A stretch of DNA of 64,000 nt, from contig NW_026570222.1 of assembly GCF_019649055.1 (NCBI RefSeq), positions 372,001-436,000 on the forward strand, written 5' to 3'. The stretch comes from Paramacrobiotus metropolitanus (lineage: Eukaryota > Tardigrada > Eutardigrada > Parachela > Macrobiotidae). Both the position numbers and the translations under genes were made by a program. The notes under the pieces were generated by a model. It ran no database searches and had not been told where the DNA came from. It saw nothing but the letters and a program-made list of their open reading frames with translations. Of the stretch, positions 18,780-32,708 are shown in pieces; positions within the stretch are counted from its first letter, which is position 1; each line of letters opens with the position of its first letter.

Positions 18780-20015
18780 ATGTTGCGCTGGATGTTTATC
18801 ACGGCCGCAACGTGTGTATCGTTGCTGATTCCCATGCAGATTTCGGCGCTGTGGACATACCCGGGTTTTATCACCACGTCCGACTCTGATTCCGTGAAGC
18901 AAGCTATCCTCAACTTGGTCCACTTTGTTCCGAAATCCGATCCGCAGTTTATCGTACAAAAATTTCTTTATTCTGACCCAGAACGCACTCAGGTCACGGT
19001 AGGTGACTCTGACCTTACAAACATCCAAAAGGTGACCAAGTCTAAGCGAGCTGAACGCCAGCCCTTAGTGATCGAAGCTCTCGAAAGTGGTGCCGGAAGT
19101 CTGGCACTCGGAGATTCGGGCGCATTTGGTATGGAAAAGCATTCAAAATTGTCCTTGGTTGCTATATTGTTTTGCTAACTTCTTAAAGTATAGAAAGCGA
19201 ACATTTTCAGGGTTATACGTAGATGTATCATGTAATAAGTTCATAAACTTCATATGCATTAATCTCTTATGAACGTTTGAACGCCTTCCTTAATGATTTT
19301 TTTTAGAAATAGCGTCACGCATGCTGTACAGACTTCCCGGGTAAAACAGTGTGTCAAAAAACGTTAATTGAACGGGTAATTACCGCTAGGTGAACGGATG
19401 TACCCCAATTTTGACCTTTAACTAACGTTTAACTAAATTGTTTTAAAGCTGCTTTCTTTTAAAGCTGTCTAGACCTTGTGATGCCGGATGGGTAATAAGT
19501 TTATTTACATATTATCACTTTCTGCATAGTTTTTAACTGCATAAATAAATACATCTTTTATATAAAACCTGCAAATTATAGCATACGGTTTTTACAAAGG
19601 TAACGTGCGTGAATTTTGAATCGCATGCGTTTGCAATTTTTTCAGACTGCCATCCGAATGATGAGTCTGTAACAAAAGCTACATGTCCAACGCTGGATAG
19701 AAGGGGACGGTGAGTGACATTTACCAGGTTACGTATATGTTTTTGTTTGCCATGGACATAAGAGTTTTTGTCGTTTTCACTTAAAATTAAACAGAAACAG
19801 TACAGTGACACCATAAAAGCTGTTTGCCTTATAGAAGCAGTTTTGCAGGTATCGCTGTATTACTAGTAGCATGCTTTGCGATGGGAAGCGTCACTGTCCA
19901 AATGGCGAAGACGAAAACGACGTTAGTGCTGCCGATTGAACGAAAAAATCTACAAATTACCATCTCACACATTTCTTTGTTTATTTTTTTTACAGCTGAT
20001 GTGTATGTTTTATAA
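18780..20015 (+). CDS. Small predicted type I membrane protein, unknown family
   Basis: ATG at 18780 opens with a clear signal peptide: MLRWMF, then a hydrophobic stretch ending near MQISALW. Exon 18780-19128 ends TTT G before a GT, and 19849-20015 begins after TTTTGCAG. The phase fits and puts GIAVLLVACFAMGSVTVQMA directly after the exon-1 sequence. That stretch is a good transmembrane helix, followed by a basic stop-transfer (AKTKTT). The full two-exon frame gives 171 residues. A possible extra intron (GTTAGT near 19920 to TTTTACAG near 19995) would shorten the tail to a few residues. The ectodomain of about 90 residues is rich in Asp, Ser and Lys, has no cysteine pairs and matches no family I know. 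Without exon 2 the first exon would encode a 132-residue secreted protein. Confidence 0.45.
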
Positions 20016-21872
20016 GCTGGTAAGGCTACAGTGTCCTACTCGGTAAACATCCTGGAATGTATTAAATTCTATACGTACATGCATGTTATATATTAACAAT
20101 ACAAAATTCTTTCTTCGCACTCTCGTGCAATATGCATTATTTCGTGCAATATGCATTATACACGTATTTACCTACTTTCATGGTCAAATGCGTATTAACG
20201 TTTTTCAGACGATGCACTACATCGGGACCTACGGACAAGCAATAACAAAACTAGTTTTGCCAAGAATGAATCATTTTCGTTAACCAAATAAATTTGTGTA
20301 TGATAACCTACAACGATAGACTGTATCTGCTAGTTGTACTTACCACCGGCAGTAGCAATGAAAATAAGTAATCATGCTAACAATAAATTGTATAACCTCC
20401 GAATACGAAAAAAATAACTACTTCTATGCCATTTAGAAAAAGATGAAAGCATTACTTACACATCAGCTCATTTATATGCCGAAGAATTATTTTAATGTCA
20501 AGTTCAGTTTTGGCGACGGCTTATTCTGCGCTTTAATTTTCAGACAATGTGTATCGACTTCCGTACATAGATATATGTTTAATTGTTTACGCATTTAAGG
20601 AACGTTTAATACGTTCGTACTTACAGTAATTCGGAAAGTTTGTTTTAAAAATCTGAATGTGCATGAGGCCACTAACAATAAATTAAATTCACTGTTCCAC
20701 TGAAAAAAAAACACTAGTCCTCTAAATAAATAAAAAAAGAAGTTTTACCATGCATACTGTAAATTTAAGTGCTGTTGTTTTAACTGAAACTGATCAATAA
20801 ATATTGTACGTGCAATTCACCACCACTTATGTTTTGTGCGTACAGAAAATGCACTGTACGAGTGCCGTCCAATTCCATAAGTATGTACAATAACAATTAT
20901 TAAGTAATAAACTGCACAGCATACAACAACTATATAATATTACATGCACGTTCGACCTACTGCATGGCCGTGGTCATTCATTATTAAGTATGTACGTGCG
21001 GCACCGCACCCCCGTTCTACCTTCGTACCGGAAATGCTTTTAACGCTACGAACGGATCGTCTTAAGCCACGTTTATGCTATGTGAACTTTCGCAAACGGA
21101 CCAATTTAGCGAAAAAGGCAACAGCACGGCGCAAAACTGGTTACAGAGGCGCTCGTAGCCAAACATATAGAATATATATGTCACCTCGAACGCGCTTATA
21201 CAGTGCAACCTGTCTAACAGGGATCACGCAATTGAGTATAATAAGTCTATTTAGGAAGAAAGCTTTCTAAACTTTCACCTTGAAAACACCCATTTAATGG
21301 TGTTGAGGAGTAAGTCAACCTTCCGCGCACTTAAATACCACTTTACACATACAACAATGTCACAATCGAACGCACGATGTGCTGCCGACAACGGTTTCGT
21401 ACCATCGACAACTCACTCCGTCCGCAGCAGTCAGGACACCTTGAAAAGTATTCTATAGTAACTTCCTGATGTTTCCTAATCCATGGCAGACATGAAATCT
21501 GTACTGAAGAGATTTTCTTGAAAATGCCTCTATCGGCTGTTTCGAGGAAACTGCACTTCCATATGTTCCCTATCCATACGCATATATGATGCGAATCGCT
21601 TCGCCAGATTCGCCACACCCATCTGCTTGTCAGTTTCTTCCGCATGGAATTTTCGACAAACAGTTTACCGACCAGATGCACTTATAATCATAATCTTGCA
21701 GTTTTAGTGTCGCAGTTGTAGTGACAGCTTTTTATATGGGACGTCTGGACTCTAGTAGCATGTTCAAGTTTTTTTCTGCTTTTTGTTCATATAGTTGGGA
21801 TTCGTGACCACTGATGCCCTTTCCATATAACGTAATCACCTGTTCCATCGCGAATATTGTAGTTGTTTTTAT
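20016..21872. other. Intergenic DNA with unconvincing ORFs
   Basis: AT-rich spacer. It holds short near-duplicated words such as CGTGCAATATGCATTAT near 20130. A minus-strand frame has ATG at 21645 and stop at 21343. It gives 100 residues with several Trp and Cys but no recognisable family and no splice-supported partner exon. A plus-strand frame at 20944-21270 is highly basic and also unrecognised. I would not call either a gene. Confidence 0.4.
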
Positions 21873-24800
21873 ATGGAAAAAGCTGACAATAATTCTTTAA
21901 TGGATTACAACGGATCACCTGTCCGCATGCGTCGGTCTAATGTAACCGACGACCGAGCCACGAGATCACCACGAGCGTTAACCCGCAGTTTAACGCGGGA
22001 CGAAGCCCATCACGATTCCGGGCGTTCAGGTTATCCAAAGCAAGCTGACAGCGGCTTCCTAACAAATTCTTCGGAAGTGAGTTATGGTGTAACAGTAAGC
22101 GCTTTGAAAGTTTTTACTAAAGGTCATGCGATTCGATAGTCTGCTAGCTTATGGAGGTGGGTCTGTAAACTGCTAGTTTACGTGATAGTCCACCTATAAA
22201 GATTCTTTTTCTCTGCATTTATCTGAGAAAAGATCATCCTTATGACCTTCAGCATTCAATAGGAACTGTTAATTAAAGCCAGTTTTCAAAAGAATATTTT
22301 CCACCTAACCGCAGAGTCGCGACGAATCACCAACCAGAGATATGCTGAGAAAGCATCGTTCCCCGTTCTCCCCGATATCCGTTGACGATCGATCTTTACA
22401 AATCACCAACTCTCGATTCTATACGTAGCATTTCATTGTTGCACACATTTGAAGATCTGGAACACGAAAAATACCTTTTAAAAGATGAAAATCGAGACAT
22501 GAAGGATATGGTAAGAAAAACGCACAGTACGGACACTGTACGCGGTGTGTGGGTGACCTTTAATTTTAAAGCATTCATGGAAGCATAACCGCGGTTATTG
22601 ATTCAAGGTTCTACAACTGCAAAGTACCGTACGCCAATTGGAAACAGCGCGAACTCGAGATTCTGAAAGGTTCGATCTCCAAGAGCGAGAAATCGAAGCG
22701 CTTAAAACTCAGCTAAAATCCGAAAAGGAATCTCGGCAGACCACTATGGTAGCCATGGAAGAACTGCAGTCAGAAGCGGCACGGAAAAGTGAATTACTGT
22801 CTTTGTCCAATGACGAGCTCATCGATGCGCGCGAAAGGTTGCGAACCTTAGACAAACAGGTTAGATTTACAATGATTAGAGCTTTTGACGACATAGGCGA
22901 CATTTCGATACCACAGCCTCACAAGTCGTATTTTGCGTATGTCGTCTTGTTTTATTTAAATTTAGCTTACGGACGAAACAACCGCAAAATTACACACTGA
23001 ACGCATTGGCAGAGAATATCGCGAGGTCAGTTTTAAAAAGAAGCATTAACAGGCAACTGGATACAGGGGTTTTTGGGTATATTTCGATTTCTTGTTTCGC
23101 ATAGAAATTAGATGACCTTGTCAGCGAACTGGACATGGAAAGAAAGGTATCCAGGGCTTCACTTGATTCCTTGCGTGATACAAAAGACCAGCTGGCAAAA
23201 ACAAGAGACGAGGTAAAAAATAATGTGAAAAAAATTTATTAACTTTGAATCTTTAAATGTAATCAAAACGCTTTTGCCCTGAAACCTTATACCTACGGTA
23301 ATGAAAAATCACTGGAGAGTATGGAGAAACTCACACAACTAATACGTTTACCGAAAATGAAGCTCGTTAAACTCTGTGTTTTTTCTTACGATCGATGTTT
23401 CTTACAGTTATTTATGCTGCACGAAGCACTCAGAACGGTTAAGACTTCCGTTACATCATCTCCACCCCATCAAAATTTGTCCAGCCCTCGGTTAACAGTC
23501 GTTAACAAGGAAGCCAGCAACCATTTGCGAGACATTATTAATGCACACAATCAACTGTCTCAACAGCTCACCGACGTCCAATCACTTCACGCTAAGGCGA
23601 CAACAGACGCTTCCGATTTGTCCGATCAAATTAACAATGTCGCACGTATCCTGCGCTCGGAAACCGCGGTACGTTGTACTCACGAAGTAATTCGCATAAT
23701 AATCATACTAATAAATTACGTGTACACGTTTAAGATACCGACTAGTATAACCAGGGAAGCAATAATAAACACAAGTACCCGCACGGTCCGTACGAGGCGC
23801 AGTTTATAACAGTTTCCAACTTTCCGCCCATTTGGACGAAGTACTTTGTATTGGCTACGCAGCCTACAAATATTGGTGTAAATATTTAAGGCTCTACATA
23901 ACCACTGCATGCCATGCTACTACGTTATGATAAGAGTAGCGCTGCACATGCTTTCAGTAAATTTTTTTTGTTTGACCTTTTAATTTAGGTTTCATCTACA
24001 TTTCTTTCTAGTGCGTTTTATGTTGCGCTTTTTGGCAGACTGAGATTGTGGGGAACACCCTGATGAACGATAGGCCACTGAGAGACCAGATTAGTTTACT
24101 GGATGGTTTACGAACAAGTGCCCCGTTGGATCCGCTGGCAAAAAGCATAATCACCCTTCTGGATTTCGAAGTGTGAAGAAACGGAAGGTAGCGCGTGACG
24201 CCATTGAAAACAGCCTTAAGAAGTTCAGCTGGAAAGGCGAAAATCTCAATAACACTCGTAAGAAATGCCTCTGCGCTGCACTCACAAATCCCGCTTAAGA
24301 AAAGTATAAATTGTAGAACTTATTCCGCTTATGAATGCCATCTTGATTGCGTGGTCAAACACACGTAGCCAGATTGGCCAGATATCCAGACGCCTCGTTT
24401 CGATGCGTGGACAAATGAACAGCATTCGGAAATTTACCTTAGATATGCAGAATGCTGTACAGACGATGACGGTGAACTTTAAAAAAGATACACTGCTGGG
24501 AAGTAAATACCGACTGGAAGGAGCCGTTATCAGTTTCAGCGACATGGCGCGCTCGCGACACGACGCCATTCGTCGATTTTTGGAAGCCGCCCATCATCTG
24601 CAAATGGCTGGTGAAATTAACAGAGTGCGTTCGGAAGAACAAGCGATCCGAGACAGAGCGGTGGGAGTGGAAAAAAATGTTGTCAAGAAGCACGCCGATC
24701 GAATCACCGAATTGGAAGAGGTGCCACAACCATTGTCATTTTATTCTTATGTGAATTTTAATCGTTTAATTTTATGTGAATTTTAATCGTTTTATGGAAA

Positions 24801-27023
24801 TTCATCTACAGATACTCAAACATGTTTGACAAAATATTTCGGTTTACTACCAAGCGAACTACTTTTCAGATTATTGCTTTGAAGGAAGGCGATCTGCAGA
24901 AAACACAAACTGAACTACGAGATGCCGAGAGTAAACTGTTCAGAAAAATCGAGGAGGCAAAAAAGTCTCAGGTAGAGTTACAAGTCGCGGCTCACAGCTC
25001 ATTAGAGCATTGACATTTCCTTGTGTTGTTTTATTTGCTGCAGCAGCCGCTTAAATAATGATAATGTGGTTTCGATGCAGTAAACGGCGTTTTGGTTTTT
25101 TGTTTCAGAAGGAACACAACAGCACTTTGGACACAGTAAACAAAAAACATACCGAGGAGAAGCAAAATTTGCAAAGCGCGTCCTCACAAATACAGCACCA
25201 GCTGGAAAACGATATTGCGAGATTAAAGCGTGAAATCCAGCAACGAATAAAATCTATCGCGCTTTTGGATGAAACAGTTATGGCCAAGGACAACAAGATT
25301 TCTCAACTACAGACGTCGCTGAGAGAACAGGAAATGAAAATTGACGGTAAAGGCTACTTTACTCAAGTTCATAAAAACCATTGAAATGACTGGACCACAA
25401 TAGATCTTCGACGACAACTCGAAATCGAAAAAGATCCATCACGTCACCAGAAACTTCACGCTGCTATCAAAGGTTACGAGTAAGTATGGCAGTACTTGCT
25501 GTTGTGTGACTTTCTCATTTCGGCATTAACATGCTGTCTTAAAAAGCCTCTGCCTCCGTTATGTAGCTTTGTTTCAGGCGGGAAGCAATCGACCTTCGAG
25601 CCAAAATTTCGGAGCGAGACACCCTGATTACCCATCTTAAACGGCGAGTAGATGAAGCACTGAATCGTGGCCAGAAGAAAGTTAACGAAACCAATGAGCG
25701 AAGCCGCGCAGAGCTCCAGGCCAAAGACACGAAACTAGCGGTATTTAAGAAAAGGATTCTACGAGCAAAAAATAATAGGTGGCTTAGGTAGGCGGGTTAG
25801 TGTCAGGGTTAAATCGTAATGACTTGACAGGAACGAGAACGTGAACTAGAGAAAGTCCAGGAGCAGCTGACGCGACTGACCAGGGTTGCCGCCAAAGGAA
25901 CTAACAGGTACCGTTCGTGTCAGTGTCATACGGTCACATTATAAAGTGTATTATGAGTGCTCGTAATATTAATATTACACAATACGAATCTTTCACGATA
26001 AAAATCTGATGAAGTGCCAAGGTTTTAGTTTTCGACATTCCTTGTAATTTGTAAATGGCTGTTCTCAATTTGTAGTCGTCGTAGCCGCGAAACCACCCTG
26101 GCAGCGGATCCCGATGTAAAGAACGTACTGAATGTGAGAAGCGTATCCGGCAGCGACGGTATCACATTTCCACCAATTATTCCGGCCGCTGGAATCGTCG
26201 GAGGTGACCCTAACAGCAACGGACAGGTAACACACGACAAGACACGTGCATTATTTTTCCAGCACTGAATTGATTTCGTGTTCAGTTTTACAGTTGTTTC
26301 GTCAGACTGCCTTTTCATTACTGTAACTATCATCAGTAAATACGTAGTACAGAGTACAAGCCCATCTCACGGTAGAGTCACTATACTGCGACCGTGCTTG
26401 ACATCTCGCATCCGGTTAGAGCTTCACACTTAATATCCAATACTAAACAGCATTTTTGTTTGCTACTTTTACGTGACCGTAAAATAATATTATCGGAGAA
26501 TCGTATTGCAGCCGGCATAACTGTAAACTGAATAGTGTTATTATAACGGGAAAAATAAGGAATGCTGTAGGCTTTAGCAGAGCCTTACTCAAGGGCTTTA
26601 TTAAGTATTACTACATACAGAAAGACCTATGTGCCTATGTAATACAAAAAGCCCTTATGAAGTGAAACAGTTTGAGCCTACAAAATTTACTGCTCGTTGT
26701 TCGACCACGCACGGGATATTAAATATGCATGTAATCAACAATCTATAAAAGTAGCCATTACTGTGCATTACCCTCATGCACAATGATGCTGTCAGGCATA
26801 CTGCTGTTTATAATTTTTCTTGGTGAATTAACCATGAATCTAATCGTGGGACGGGTTTGTACTGTGTGTTGTTAAACGACATCTGCATATAACTAGTACT
26901 TTTAAAAAGTAATCAATATTGTGTGAAATTGCCTTGCAGTTAACCAGACGTACCACTGCTCGATCAGAAAATCGAGCTCAACCGACCAGAAGACTGGTTC
27001 GCACGCAATCGGGAATGCGATGA
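21873..27023 (+). CDS. Long coiled-coil protein, unknown; two frame junctions unresolved
   Basis: Splice-supported coding segments: 21873-22076, 22315-about 22510, 22608-22859, 22966-23025, 23105-23212, 23408-23668, 24039-about 24170, about 24180-24257, 24317-24720, 24870-24971, 25109-25346, 25404-25479, 25578-25740, 25831-25907, 26076-26226, 26940-27023. The N-terminus is Ser/Arg-rich with SPR repeats. The rest is mostly heptad coiled coil, for example blocks at 22608-22859, 24870-25346 and 25578-25907, with a non-coiled helical block in 24317-24720. The C-terminus is basic and disordered (TRRTTARSEN...). Total length is roughly 650-700 residues. This composition is typical of centrosomal, ciliary or cytoskeletal scaffold proteins, but I recognise no specific family. 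Inside 22315-22510 the frame entering from exon 1 stops at TAG 22426, and the continuing frame is a different one. A similar shift occurs near 24171. Confidence 0.7.
26591..26656. repeat. Imperfect inverted repeat in last intron of coiled-coil gene
   Basis: AAGGGCTTTATTAAGTATTA at 26591-26610 has an imperfect inverted partner ending at AAAGCCCTT (to 26656), giving a stem-loop of about 66 bp in the 713-bp intron. It could be an old short element or chance. Confidence 0.35.
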
Positions 27024-27946
27024 CCTCGGAGATGCGATGCCGAAGGGAACCACGATACTTCGTATGAATCCGCCTGCGTCTACCTCCATACGTGCTTTGC
27101 TTCACAAGCCACAAACTTAGCTTTCCTGCAAATATTGATTGAATTGAATATAGATACTTTATACACATGTTTAACAAATACTGACCTGTTAAAGCTGTTT
27201 CTAATTACTGTATATATATCTATATATATAAAATTTATGGCTAAAGGGTAGAACTTGTATAAAAGTATATTATACGAGTATTTGCTTGAGTATTTGCTTG
27301 TATCTCTGCAGTACGATACTAGGTTTGACTTGTCGCTCGTTTCTTATTTTTCTTTTTGGTGTGATCGAGTGTAAAATGCTCGGAATTACCGTACAATACA
27401 TATTGACGAAAAAAGTAAGTACATGCCGACTTCGTTTCACATGTAGTACGTATGAGTTTCCGCCGATTTTGTCAGTGGCAGCGTCTTGTTCCTGTTGGCG
27501 TTGATGTCATATAGTATTCATTATTGTAGTAGCACTTGAAGTACGGTTATAGTAAATTTCAAATTTACGTTGGATCAACTTCCCCGAACTTAATAACGAC
27601 CCAAAAAATATAAGTATGAAGCTAGACATACAAGCATCAAGTTACAAAGTGCAACTAGGATAACACAATACGAGTATCATTAATGAAACGTGTCTCTGTA
27701 ACTGACCAAAACGTAGAAGCAATGTAATTAACGTAATTTAATTAACCGGCGGCAAATAGAATTCTTATGCAGATACCAAAGTCATCAAAACTCCTGGGTA
27801 AAATACGTGTGCTGTCCAAAGCTTCCAGAACGAAATTTCTCACCCACCTGTAAGTTTGTGCAGAAACGGGAAAAGAACTGATCATCTGTGGGAAAAGCTT
27901 CTCGTTGATCTCCGGACGTTTTGGTAGGTTACGAAATACAGTAATC

Positions 27947-28145
27947 ATCCATAAATTACGTACGCAGTACCACGGTTTTTAGTACCCTCCCTTGTAGCGG
28001 TCCGTCATTTTGCTTGACCCCTCCTGGTCCGCTCAATCGTAACACATGGCTGCCCACCACCTCCCCTGGGTTCCTTGGGGCCGTCAGCTTGTCACGTTTT
28101 TGGACCCCGTCCCTCCCTGGTTCGCTGCGTACGTAATTTATGGAT
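27947..28145. mobile_element. MITE-like element with 21-bp terminal inverted repeats
   Basis: The left end (27947-27967, core CCATAAATTACGTACGC) and right end (28125-28145, core GCGTACGTAATTTATGG) are perfect 21-bp inverted repeats. They bound about 199 bp of unusually GC-rich, C-runny DNA between the coiled-coil gene and SRSF10. The element has no coding capacity. TAATC stands directly before the left end (27942-27946) and again at 28152-28156, six bases beyond the right repeat, so it may be a target duplication with an uneven right border. This is the structure of a non-autonomous DNA transposon; the superfamily cannot be set from one copy. Confidence 0.75.
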
Positions 28146-28511
28146 CCCCCCTAATCTCTACTATGTACTAGTATGTAGTACGAGTACCGATTGTGAGTAG
28201 ATCGAGGCATCGAGCACTGCTGGTCTACTGCTGTGTATATTAACTCGAAAGTCTCGAATCTACTGTAATGTTGGCGTATAGGGCGGCTACTACGTGAAAT
28301 TTAATCATGCGCCCACTGTGGCACTACGTTTGCAGTTTAAATTAATGTGAATTCCAATTTTCTGGCTTCTGGTAATTCTCATTTCTGATTTCCCCCACAG
28401 ACTAATCTGAAGAAATTGGAGAATTTGAGTAACACAAGCAAGGTTCCAGTTGTTCTTTGTGGCTGGCGATACTGTAGTTTTTTTGAGAAATTTGCGCCAC
28501 CGTTTACTGGA

Positions 28512-30367
<1,856 letters not shown>

Positions 30368-32708
30368 AATGTGCAACTTAAAGGAAGGTTGAGATTTCAC
30401 AATCGTATGCAGTTGCATTTTGAGTGCTTTATTGCTTATCAGTTATTGTTATTGATTTTTGTTGATAGTTCGTTGTAGTGGCACGTTATATGTACTTAAT
30501 ATAATACGTAGGTTCATGAAATCGTCAAGTATCTGCGGGCTGTAGCATGCTGAGATTGTGCATTTGTCTTTATCCTTAACGGCGCATTGTTTTGCGAACC
30601 TGCTTAAATACTGTTATTGTTATCCCGTTTTGAATAAATTTGGGAAGTTGGGAGTCTCAAAAGAAGACTATTGAAATTTTGTATTGCCAGAAAAAACTGA
30701 ATGTATGGGAGTTCATTGTGTAGCGTAAGCAGTATTGCAATCGTAGAACTTGAAACATGTACAAATGATTTCCGTGGAGTATTTCAGCATTTGATGCGAT
30801 CAACAATAAACTGGTCACTGGGGTTATCTTGACCTGAGCCATCGAACCGTGAAAGCAGCTCTAATCATTGTAATTCCCAGGAATTTGCTTGCACTTGGTT
30901 GCTTGCGGTAAATGTTATAGCCTTGTACAGCCAACTGTGTACCTACGAGTACCGTAACAGAAGCTTTATACGGTATTTTATGCATTCTTTCGTATTGTTC
31001 ATCAAAGAATACAGTTTTAGCACCCGTACTACTTAGTACTTACATTTAGCTAGAACGGTTGCACGATATATACTCTGTGTTAACGTAATAATAACTGTTA
31101 TCTGTTCTGTCCGCTCAGTGTTCGTAAAATTGAATGCAAACGTAAAGCAGTCTAATATGGTACCAACTTTATTCTACTGCTGGGTAGTAATACCATGATT
31201 TACCGTGGACGCTACCTTGTCAGATTATCCACAGCAAAAACATTTGCGGCTTTTGTTATAATTCTGTTATCCCTCGAATACGGTATGTACAGCCCGCCGC
31301 TATCTGGTTATGACCGTTCGAGAGCAGACTCTTAAAGTTTTAAAAGCTGTAAGGTTGTACAGAAGCAACAAAAATTTTGAAGACTGAAGATTTGGTTGTT
31401 ATTAGTTTTAGGGTTCCGGTGCTGGTGCGAGAATATAATCGGATGTGGAAAAAGAACAGATATTCAATGTCGACAATCGGAATTAACAGCCGGTGCCAGT
31501 TGCCTTATGATCATACGGGCCGGAGGTTCGTATAAACGAAGATAAATATAAATAAAATATTATAGAACAAAAAAATATGATTATGTACACATGCAATATA
31601 TCAAAACATAATTATGTGCCAAAGAAGAAAAGATACTGTGTACGCAGTTGAAGAGCAAAGATGATGAAAATTTCCAGTTTCGTTGAAAGCAAGGAACGTG
31701 CAAGTTTGCGATGCGATGCCGTACTGGTCTCGCGCATGCGCGAGACCAGTAATGCGAATACCAGCCCATAATGTAAAAAAATATTTTTAGTTGTTTTAGT
31801 TTTGTTTAATTTACAGGCGATACGATAAGAGCATGTGGAGGATCAAGAATGCCTGATCTGTAAGCGATTGCCAGTCTTGTAATCCGAAAAATGCTGCAAT
31901 GTTCTGATGAAACACCCAATATCTGTCTGACTGCGATTTAGTCAATATTCTATATACAAAATGCAAGTACGTAATTATCAACCAAAAGTAAGAAAAAACA
32001 TCACCGGGTGCAGCACTTAGGTAGTTGAATTAATATTTTCTAGACGCAGCCATTGTAGCATGATTTCGATCAGATCTTTTTAATTATACAGTACCATACT
32101 CATTTATAATTTCTTTGTCTTGCCTAAAATGTTTAGGTGTTTCCATAGCACACTGACCGAAACAACAACATGCTCCTGTAGCACGGAATTCTGTAATCAA
32201 GCTCCACGTTCACTGGTCCCTTTACCACTGTATATCATGCTTACTTGTACATCAGTACTTACGATGCTTGAAAACTTCTTGCCATCAAACGTTTTATGGC
32301 ATACGAAAGGAGGATGAATATAACCGATTCAACCGAATGCAACTATGCTACCGCGCTACAAAGAATTTTTGATAACTGACAAACTAAGTTCACCGAAAAG
32401 CAAATCCAAAATTGGTACGGCACAAACAAAAACAATAAAAACATTAACTCAAAAACACAGTAATTATCGTAATTATAAATTACACAAGCATTGTGAACTG
32501 CGAAAAGAACCGTACGAGAATGTGAAACTGAAACGTTAAAAACAAATGAAACCTTTCCAGTGAACCATTACTGTATCAACAAATTAAGCCAGCAATCTGC
32601 ATGCATATTTGAGCATTGAATTATACTTGTATATCACTTAAACCGCGCCGGAATACCCACTTCACATATTAATGACCAGCAAACGCATAACGGATGGCTG
32701 CGATCACC
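30368..32708. other. Convergent intergenic region between SRSF10 and SLC25A11
   Basis: Both flanking genes point into this 2.3-kb stretch, so it holds two 3' UTRs and spacer. AATAAATTTG near 30633 is a plausible SRSF10 polyadenylation signal. The only notable structure is the palindrome at 31722-31751. The small ORFs are unsupported. Confidence 0.5.
31722..31751. repeat. 30-bp perfect palindrome centred on GCGCATGCGC
   Basis: Positions 31722-31751 read identically on both strands, with the core TCGCGCATGCGCGA flanked by CTGGTC and GACCAG arms. The core fits the published NRF1 recognition consensus (YGCGCAYGCGCR). The arms make the perfect symmetry longer than an NRF1 site needs, so it could also be a hairpin or a fold-back remnant. 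Confidence 0.7.

Noticed and set aside
20944-21270. 108-codon plus-strand ORF, very basic
   Set aside because: Composition looks random, no recognisable family and no adjoining exons in phase.
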